Shown in pieces: positions 15,621 to 21,398 of a stretch of DNA of 21,398 nucleotides. The stretch is from Profundicola sp964553105 (GTDB lineage: Bacteria > Bacteroidota > Bacteroidia > Flavobacteriales > Weeksellaceae), in NCBI GenBank assembly GCA_964553105.1, contig CAZKJO010000040.1:1-21398 (forward strand). The letters are read 5' to 3'. Positions within the stretch are counted from its first letter, which is position 1. Each line of letters starts with the position of its first letter. The translations under genes were made by a program, and so were the position numbers. The notes beneath the pieces are model-generated. The model did no database searches, was not told the origin of the DNA, and was given only the letters and a program-made list of their open reading frames with translations.

Positions 15621-15652
15621 TTTCACCTACCACTTTAAATTTCTTATTTTTG
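15621..15652 (+). promoter_or_regulatory. Probable promoter of the ftsK-lolA-lptF-ribB operon
   Basis: TATTTTTG (15645-15652) matches the Bacteroidota -7 consensus TAnnTTTG. TTTC (15621-15624) sits 20 bases upstream and is one base off the -33 consensus TTTG. Transcription would begin near 15658, giving a leader of about 15 nt before the ftsK ATG at 15672. Confidence 0.6.
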
Positions 15653-15671
15653 CAAGAATATAAACTTTTTA

Positions 15672-18170
15672 ATGGCGAAGAAAACTAAAGATACATCAAA
15701 ACCTAAAATTACGATAAACTGGGCTATGTTAAGAATGGTCTCGGGCATTATTTTAATCTTTACGGGTGTCGTCATGTTGCTTTCATTTATCTCCTATCTT
15801 TTGAATTGGAAAGAAGATCAAAGTCAGCTCAATACATGGAACGACCCAGCATTCGAAGTAAAGAATATCTTTGGAAAATTAGGAGTTTGGTTTGGTGATA
15901 GTTTTATTTATCAGGGATTAGGTGCAATTTCTATTTTGTTAGCATTGTGGTTTATCTTAATCGGAGCACTTATAATTTTTAAGCTTAATAAATTCCCTAT
16001 ATTAAGAACAACTTTAACGATGTTGTTCTTTTTAATTTGGTCACCCTTATTCTTAAGTTTTATTATTCCAAATCATCAAATCTTTGGAGGACGCATGGGA
16101 TTTGAGCTCAAGATGATTTTAATGGACTTGGTAGATTTCTTAGGAATTATTCTCATTCTCGTTTTTTCCTTCTTGTTATTTGCTGTACTGGAATGGAGAA
16201 TCACACCAGAAAAGATTGCTAATAAAATAAAAGAAGATCGTTTGGCTAAAGATTTACGTAGAGAGGAGAAAGAAGCTAAAAAACAGGAGATTAAAGAGGA
16301 AAAAGAATTAGCTAATAAAGAGTCTCTCGAAGAAGAACCACAAGAAGAAGTGGCAGCTGAAACGCCTTTACCAACACCTAGTCCCAAGAAGTCTTTTAAC
16401 ACGACTACAGCGGATGATGAGTTAGAACCATTTAAAATATCTGCGAGTTCTCAGAAAGCAGAAAAACCTAGTTCTGAACCTACACCTAAACCACAGCCTA
16501 AGGAAGAAAAGAAACAGGAAGTTGTTTTTGAGCCTGAAGTTAAAGAAATTATTATTGAGCCTCATAAAGAAGGTGACGTTGCTTTAACGGTTGAAACAAC
16601 TAAAGAGGAGGCCGTTACTGATGGTAGTGTTAGCAATCAATTGGTAGAAAAATTTGGGGAGTTTGATCCAACTTTAGAATTATCAAAATATAAGTTCCCT
16701 ACCCTAGATTTACTGAGAGAATACGAAGGTGGAAACGATGTATCCATTGACCAAGTTGAATTAGAATCAAACAAGGATAAAATCGTTGATACTTTGGGTA
16801 ACTATGGTATTAACATCGATTCGATTAAAGCGACTATCGGGCCAACAGTTACTTTATATGAAATTGTGCCTGAAGCCGGTGTAAGAATTTCTAAGATTAA
16901 AAACTTAGAAGATGATATTGCCTTAAGTTTAAGCGCTTTAGGTATTAGAATTATTGCTCCTATTCCAGGGAAAGGCACAATAGGAATTGAGGTTCCGAAC
17001 TCTAATCCAACAATGGTGAGTATGCGTTCGGTGATTTCATCTCAGAAATTTCAGACTTCTAAAATGGAGTTACCCATTGCTTTTGGTAAGACTATTTCTA
17101 ATGAAACTTTGGTCGTTGACTTAGCAAAAATGCCACACATGTTGATGGCAGGTGCTACTGGGCAAGGTAAATCGGTGGGATTAAATGCTATCATTACTTC
17201 TTTATTATATAAAAAACATCCAGCAGAGTTAAAGTTTGTGATGGTCGATCCAAAGAAAGTAGAGTTAGCTCTATACAACAAGATTGAAAGACATTTTTTA
17301 GCTAAACTACCTGATTCAGAGGATGCTATCATTACAGATAATCAGAAAGTAATTAATACTTTAAATTCTCTATGTATTGAAATGGACGATCGATATGATC
17401 TATTAAAAGATGCCTACGTTCGTAATATTAAAGAATATAATGAGAAATTTAAAGCTAGAAAGCTGAGTCCAGAAAACGGACATAGATTTATGCCTTACAT
17501 TGTATTGGTGGTAGATGAGTTTGCTGACTTAATCATGACTGCAGGTAAGGAAGTAGAACAACCTATAGCTCGTCTTGCACAATTAGCACGCGCGGTAGGA
17601 ATTCACTTAATCATCGCTACGCAACGTCCTTCTGTGAATGTAATTACAGGTATTATTAAAGCTAACTTCCCAGCGAGGGTAGCCTTTAGAGTAACCTCAA
17701 AAGTGGATTCAAGAACGATTTTAGATTCAGGTGGAGCGGATCAATTGATTGGTAAGGGTGATATGCTTTATACCACTGGAAATGAATTGATTCGTATTCA
17801 GTGTGCTTTTGTGGACACCCCAGAAGTAGATGAGATAGCAGATTACATCGGTAGTCAAAAAGGTTATCCAGATGCCTACATGTTACCAGAGTATGAAGGT
17901 GAAGACGGCGGAAGTGGTGATCCATTGGATATTGATCCAAATGATAGAGATTCATTATTTGATGATGCTGCTCGAATTGTTGTAGCGTCACAATCAGGTT
18001 CGGCGTCTCTCCTACAACGAAAATTAAAAATTGGGTATAATCGTGCAGGTAGAATCATTGACCAATTAGAGGCCAACGGTATCGTTGGAAACTTTGAAGG
18101 AAGTAAGGCGCGTGACGTACTGGTAAAGGATGAAGTGAGTTTGGAACAAATATTGAATAATGAGGCATAG
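15672..18170 (+). CDS. ftsK: DNA translocase FtsK
   Basis: A septal DNA pump that clears and aligns chromosome termini during division. Of the 832 residues, the N-terminal part has about four membrane helices (roughly 21-44, 81-104, 111-132, 152-172). These are followed by a highly charged Lys/Glu- and Pro-rich linker (about 185-320). The motor domain has Walker A GATGQGKS at 494-501 and Walker B VVDEFAD at about 613-619. The C-terminal winged-helix gamma domain (about 774-832), which reads polar DNA sequences and contacts XerD, includes KIGYNRAGRIIDQLEANGIVG. The linker is short compared with E. coli FtsK (1329 residues). This is first in an operon with lolA (15-base gap). The start is supported by the promoter spacing. 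Confidence 0.95.
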   Translation: MAKKTKDTSKPKITINWAMLRMVSGIILIFTGVVMLLSFISYLLNWKEDQSQLNTWNDPAFEVKNIFGKLGVWFGDSFIYQGLGAISILLALWFILIGALIIFKLNKFPILRTTLTMLFFLIWSPLFLSFIIPNHQIFGGRMGFELKMILMDLVDFLGIILILVFSFLLFAVLEWRITPEKIANKIKEDRLAKDLRREEKEAKKQEIKEEKELANKESLEEEPQEEVAAETPLPTPSPKKSFNTTTADDELEPFKISASSQKAEKPSSEPTPKPQPKEEKKQEVVFEPEVKEIIIEPHKEGDVALTVETTKEEAVTDGSVSNQLVEKFGEFDPTLELSKYKFPTLDLLREYEGGNDVSIDQVELESNKDKIVDTLGNYGINIDSIKATIGPTVTLYEIVPEAGVRISKIKNLEDDIALSLSALGIRIIAPIPGKGTIGIEVPNSNPTMVSMRSVISSQKFQTSKMELPIAFGKTISNETLVVDLAKMPHMLMAGATGQGKSVGLNAIITSLLYKKHPAELKFVMVDPKKVELALYNKIERHFLAKLPDSEDAIITDNQKVINTLNSLCIEMDDRYDLLKDAYVRNIKEYNEKFKARKLSPENGHRFMPYIVLVVDEFADLIMTAGKEVEQPIARLAQLARAVGIHLIIATQRPSVNVITGIIKANFPARVAFRVTSKVDSRTILDSGGADQLIGKGDMLYTTGNELIRIQCAFVDTPEVDEIADYIGSQKGYPDAYMLPEYEGEDGGSGDPLDIDPNDRDSLFDDAARIVVASQSGSASLLQRKLKIGYNRAGRIIDQLEANGIVGNFEGSKARDVLVKDEVSLEQILNNEA

Positions 18171-18185
18171 ATTAAATCTAAAATC

Positions 18186-18830
18186 ATGAAAAAATTAATT
18201 TATACACTTTTTGCAGTATTGCTAATTACACCAATATTTGCACAAAATAGCTCAGAAGCTAAAAGTCTTTTAGATAAAGTTTCAGCGAATTACCAAACTA
18301 AATCTAGTATGTATCTTAAGTTTAGCAGTGTCTTAGAAAACACACAAGCTAAAACCAAAGATTCTTATAATGGCGAGGTTTACATTAAAGGAAACCAATA
18401 CAACTTAACGGTTCCTAAAATGGACATTAAGCAGATTTATGATGGTAAAAAATTATACACCATTGCTACAGATCAACAAGAGGTAACCGTAACTTCTCCA
18501 GAAGCAAATAGCGACGAGTTGTTCACCCCTACCCGAGTGTTGGAAATGTATAAAAAAGGATATACCCTTTCAATGGATAAAACCAAGAAAGTAAATGGCA
18601 GAAATGTTACTTTTGTTAAGCTAGTTCCAACAGATAAAGCTAGCATCAAACATATTTTGGTAGGAGTTGATAAGACAAACAATGAGTTGGTACAATTGGT
18701 TGAAACCAACACCAACAATACTACTACAACGATTACCGTTGAGAAACAATTGAATGATATTATTGTCCCTAAATCATTATTGAGTTTTAACAAAGCTTTC
18801 TATAAAGACTTTTATATCTCAGAAATCTAA
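18186..18830 (+). CDS. lolA: Outer-membrane lipoprotein carrier protein LolA-like
   Basis: A periplasmic chaperone that ferries lipoproteins from the inner to the outer membrane. Residues 1-19 form a signal peptide (MKKLIYTLFAVLLITPIFA) with a likely cleavage before Gln20-Asn21. The 214-residue length fits the LolA family. The mature part shows the family pattern: an N-terminal helix (SSEAKSLLDKVSANYQTKSSMYLKFSS, split by repeats of polar residues) and the strand pair GEVYIKGNQYNLTVP and YDGKKLYTI. It lies between ftsK and an LptF/G-type permease, 15 and 8 bases from its neighbours. ftsK-lolA adjacency also occurs in gammaproteobacteria. No lolB is present, which is usual in this phylum. Confidence 0.9.
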   Translation: MKKLIYTLFAVLLITPIFAQNSSEAKSLLDKVSANYQTKSSMYLKFSSVLENTQAKTKDSYNGEVYIKGNQYNLTVPKMDIKQIYDGKKLYTIATDQQEVTVTSPEANSDELFTPTRVLEMYKKGYTLSMDKTKKVNGRNVTFVKLVPTDKASIKHILVGVDKTNNELVQLVETNTNNTTTTITVEKQLNDIIVPKSLLSFNKAFYKDFYISEI

Positions 18831-18838
18831 TAATCTAT

Positions 18839-20299
18839 ATGCTTAAGAAGCTTGATTGGTACACGATCAAAACCTATTTTGGTCCTTTCATATTTATATT
18901 CAGCGTACTGTTCTTTATTTTTATGGTACAATTTGCTTGGCAAGAAATGGAAAAATTTGCCGGAAAAGGATTGGATATGGTCACCATTTTCGAGCTTCTA
19001 TTCTATCTAGGACTATCGGTGGTTCAATTGGTAATGCCGTTAACCATCTTATTAGCTGCCATTATGACTTTTGGTGGATTTGGAGAGCGATATGAGCTCG
19101 CTGCCATGAAGTCTACGGGGATTTCCTTAGGTAGAATTATGCTGCCCTTGTTTATTATGGTTTCTATGTTATCGGTGGGATTATATTATTTCTCTGATTA
19201 TGTAGTACCGCAATCGCAGCAAAAGGCAAGAAATATGTTAATTAACATTGCAAGGACAAAACCTGCAGTGAATTTTGAACCAGGAGTTTTCGTAATGGGA
19301 ATCCCTGGTTTTTCTATGAAAGTTGGCGATAAGTCGGGTGATGATGGAGAATTCGTAGAAGATGTTTTTATCCATAAAGATGTAAATGCCTTCGAAAATC
19401 AACAAACCATTGTTGCAAGTAGAGGAATATTTGAGCCTGCTGAAGATCAACGTTTTTTAAGACTCTCACTTTTTGAAGGTTATTTTTATGAAGATGAAAT
19501 TCATAATAAATCTCGCGAAGAATTAAAAAGACAAGCCTTCAGGCAAATTAAATTTGATACCATGGTGCAGTACATTGATGTGTCTGCCTTGGTAGAAAAA
19601 GCGATTGAAGATGAAAAGGTAACCGATCATTATAAATTCATGAACTCTAAGGATTTGGTGAATAGGATTGATACCTTAAAAATGAATGATTCGATCAGTT
19701 ATGTTAAGATGTTTGATGAAAGATATCAAACGCTGCTTCCTAGATATTATATGCTAGATTCGGTGAGTCAACATCAAACTGAAGCTATTCCCCTACCCAA
19801 TCTAGAAGAAGTAAAAGAGGAAGACAGAATTAGCATTTATAAATCGGCAATTGCTGAAGTTGAAAGAGATAAAACTTTTTACAATGCTACTAAGACAGAG
19901 ATTTCAGGCAGAAACAAAAACAATGCTCGACATGTTTTGGTTTTGGTGCGAAACTATTCCAATGCGTTAATGTGTATCGCCTTCTTTTTAATCGGTGCTC
20001 CATTGGGTGCAATTATTCGAAAAGGTGGTGTGGGAATGCCTGTGGTAGTAGCGATTATTATATTCATCTTATTCTACTTAGTGTATATGTACACAGAGAA
20101 TTTAGCTAAAAACGGAGAACTAGACCCGTATTGGGCATCTTGGTCACCCGTCATCGTATTCTTCCCTATGGGATTATATTTTACTTATAAAGCAATGACC
20201 GATTCAGATATCTTCGATATCGAGTCATATATCAAACCATTCCGAAAGCTTTTTGCTATCTTTGGAACCAAGAAAAAAGAACATGCCAGATACCAATAA
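18839..20299 (+). CDS. LptF/LptG-family permease (YjgP/YjgQ)
   Basis: A transmembrane component of the LPS export ABC transporter, which extracts LPS from the inner membrane and passes it to the periplasmic bridge. 486 residues. Three N-terminal membrane helices (about 13-35, 47-77, 99-121) are followed by a large periplasmic beta-jellyroll region (about 125-370), then three more helices (about 375-393, 400-420, 435-455). The segment FGERYELAAMKSTGIS (80-95) is the conserved coupling helix for the LptB ATPase. The periplasmic part is longer than in E. coli, and its Glu/Asp-rich middle (about 255-345) is poorly conserved. I cannot tell LptF from LptG. It is eight bases after lolA. The downstream ribB probably overlaps its end. 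Confidence 0.88.
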   Translation: MLKKLDWYTIKTYFGPFIFIFSVLFFIFMVQFAWQEMEKFAGKGLDMVTIFELLFYLGLSVVQLVMPLTILLAAIMTFGGFGERYELAAMKSTGISLGRIMLPLFIMVSMLSVGLYYFSDYVVPQSQQKARNMLINIARTKPAVNFEPGVFVMGIPGFSMKVGDKSGDDGEFVEDVFIHKDVNAFENQQTIVASRGIFEPAEDQRFLRLSLFEGYFYEDEIHNKSREELKRQAFRQIKFDTMVQYIDVSALVEKAIEDEKVTDHYKFMNSKDLVNRIDTLKMNDSISYVKMFDERYQTLLPRYYMLDSVSQHQTEAIPLPNLEEVKEEDRISIYKSAIAEVERDKTFYNATKTEISGRNKNNARHVLVLVRNYSNALMCIAFFLIGAPLGAIIRKGGVGMPVVVAIIIFILFYLVYMYTENLAKNGELDPYWASWSPVIVFFPMGLYFTYKAMTDSDIFDIESYIKPFRKLFAIFGTKKKEHARYQ

Positions 20300-20306
20300 T
20301 TTGATC

Positions 20307-21398
20307 ATGAATGATATTAAATTAGATAGCATTTCCGAGGCTATAGAAGAAATTAAAAAAGGAAAAATGGTCATTGTCGTGGATGATGAAGACAGAGAAA
20401 ATGAAGGAGATTTTGTGGTTTCTGCTGAATTAATTACGCCAGAAATAATCAATTTTATGTCTATTCACGGTCGTGGATTGCATTGTGCTCCCCTACCAGA
20501 AGATAGATGCGAGGAGTTAGAACTACATCCTATGGTAGGTAAAAACACCGATCCTAAGGAAACAGCCTTTACGGTTTCTGTAGATTTATTGGGGCATGGA
20601 GTAACTACCGGAATTTCCGCAGCAGATAGAGCTAAAACAGTTCAGGCCTTAATGGATCCTAATACCACACCAGGTCAATTAGGTCGTCCGGGCCATATAT
20701 TTCCATTGAGAGCCAAAAAAGGTGGCGTATTGCGTCGGCCAGGTCATACAGAGGCTGCTGTTGACTTAACGGTCTTAGCCGGTCTTAAACCAGGTGGTGT
20801 GATTGTAGAGATCATGAACGAAGATGGTACGATGGCAAGACTTCCTCAATTAAGAGAAATTGCTGATAAGTTTGATTTAAAGTTGGTTACTATCCAAGAT
20901 TTAATTGCTTATCGTTTGCAACATGAATCGTTGATTGAGCGAATTGAGGAATTTCCGATTAAAACTTTCTTTGGGGATTATCAATTAATCACTTTTAGAC
21001 AAAAAACCAATGAGCAGATTCACTTTGCTTTGGTTAAAGGAGAATGGAGCGAAGAGGAAGCTGTACCGGTTCGTGTGAAATCTACCAACTCTTATTATGA
21101 TTTATTTTCGTCACTACAATTTGGTGAAACACCACTATTGAAGCGAATTACTGAAATTATAGATGAGGAAGGAAAAGGAGCTATTGTTTTTATTAACAAT
21201 ATTGTAAGTTCGGATTTAATTCAAGCGAAGTTGAATCAATTTAAAGACTTTCAAACCGGAGACCAACTAACTCCATTGCTTAAACCAGATTCGTTAGATT
21301 ATGGTACTGGAGCTCAAATCATTAAAGATTTAGGTATTACCAATATTAAATTAATCACACAATCTCCAAATAAGAAACGTTCTTTGAGTGGTTATGAT
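20307..21398 (+). CDS. ribB: 3,4-dihydroxy-2-butanone-4-phosphate synthase with degenerate GTP cyclohydrolase II domain, partial
   Basis: Makes 3,4-dihydroxy-2-butanone 4-phosphate from ribulose 5-phosphate for riboflavin synthesis. It is open to the window end (364 codons from this ATG). Residues 1-205 are an intact RibB domain, with DDEDRENEGDF (26-36), TGISAADRAKT (101-111), RPGHIFPLRA (127-136) and RRPGHTEAAVDL (143-154). Residues about 216-364 align with GTP cyclohydrolase II (GDYQLITF, DYGTGAQIIKDLG, LITQSPNKK). But they contain no cysteine, so the three zinc ligands are gone, and INNIVSS replaces the catalytic RQEGRGIGL segment. So it resembles RibBX-type fusions rather than active RibBA. 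An in-frame ATG at 20283 would add eight residues and overlap the permease by 17 bases. About 25-30 residues are probably missing at the 3' end. Confidence 0.9.
   Translation, partial: MNDIKLDSISEAIEEIKKGKMVIVVDDEDRENEGDFVVSAELITPEIINFMSIHGRGLHCAPLPEDRCEELELHPMVGKNTDPKETAFTVSVDLLGHGVTTGISAADRAKTVQALMDPNTTPGQLGRPGHIFPLRAKKGGVLRRPGHTEAAVDLTVLAGLKPGGVIVEIMNEDGTMARLPQLREIADKFDLKLVTIQDLIAYRLQHESLIERIEEFPIKTFFGDYQLITFRQKTNEQIHFALVKGEWSEEEAVPVRVKSTNSYYDLFSSLQFGETPLLKRITEIIDEEGKGAIVFINNIVSSDLIQAKLNQFKDFQTGDQLTPLLKPDSLDYGTGAQIIKDLGITNIKLITQSPNKKRSLSGYD

Noticed and set aside
16200..16640. Glu/Lys-rich repetitive segment within ftsK
   Set aside because: It is the normal disordered FtsK linker and not a separate repeat element.
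17686..18187. Minus-strand ORFs of about 100 codons at the end of ftsK
   Set aside because: Antisense to the conserved FtsK motor and gamma domains, with no family resemblance.
18856..19095. 79-codon ORF in another frame of the LptF/G permease
   Set aside because: It overlaps the permease N-terminus in a different frame and has no independent support.

Overview
The window looks like chromosomal DNA from a low-G+C member of the Bacteroidota, most likely a flavobacterium. The evidence is the AT-rich sequence, gene starts without Shine-Dalgarno sequences, several matches to the Bacteroidota -7 element TAnnTTTG, a fused branched-chain 2-oxoacid dehydrogenase E1, and a plant-DPE2-like 4-alpha-glucanotransferase. 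I see no phage, transposon, CRISPR array, tRNA or rRNA. Most of it is core metabolism and housekeeping.

Layout from left to right. (1) The 3'-truncated glutaryl-CoA dehydrogenase gene, minus strand (1-1037). (2) A 539-base gap that holds a cobalamin riboswitch (about 1344-1457) and two mutually exclusive downstream hairpins. It leads into a tightly packed plus-strand operon: class I ribonucleotide reductase beta subunit, a hotdog acyl-CoA thioesterase, and a short alpha subunit without an ATP cone (1577-4594), closed by a bidirectional terminator. (3) Minus strand: fused E1 alpha/beta of the branched-chain 2-oxoacid dehydrogenase complex (4675-6648). (4) Minus strand: a sulfur module transcribed as Crp/Fnr regulator, CstB-like persulfide dioxygenase/rhodanese, rhodanese lipoprotein (9306 down to 6805). 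(5) uvrB on plus, a TRIC/UPF0126 membrane channel on minus, a thioredoxin on plus, and malQ/DPE2-type glucanotransferase on minus. (6) A plus-strand operon ftsK - lolA - lptF/G-type permease - ribB, the last fused to a degenerate GTP cyclohydrolase II domain and cut by the window end.

How they work together. The riboswitch would lower expression of the oxygen-dependent class I reductase when B12 is plentiful, which predicts a B12-dependent class II reductase (NrdJ) elsewhere in the genome. Glutaryl-CoA dehydrogenase and the fused E1 both serve amino-acid catabolism. The sulfur module probably oxidises and transfers sulfane sulfur under a cysteine-containing Crp/Fnr regulator. The last operon groups chromosome segregation, lipoprotein and LPS transport, and riboflavin synthesis.

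The best leads are the riboswitch-controlled RNR operon with an embedded thioesterase, the RibB protein whose cyclohydrolase domain has lost its zinc and catalytic residues, and the persulfide module. None is clearly a wholly new system.
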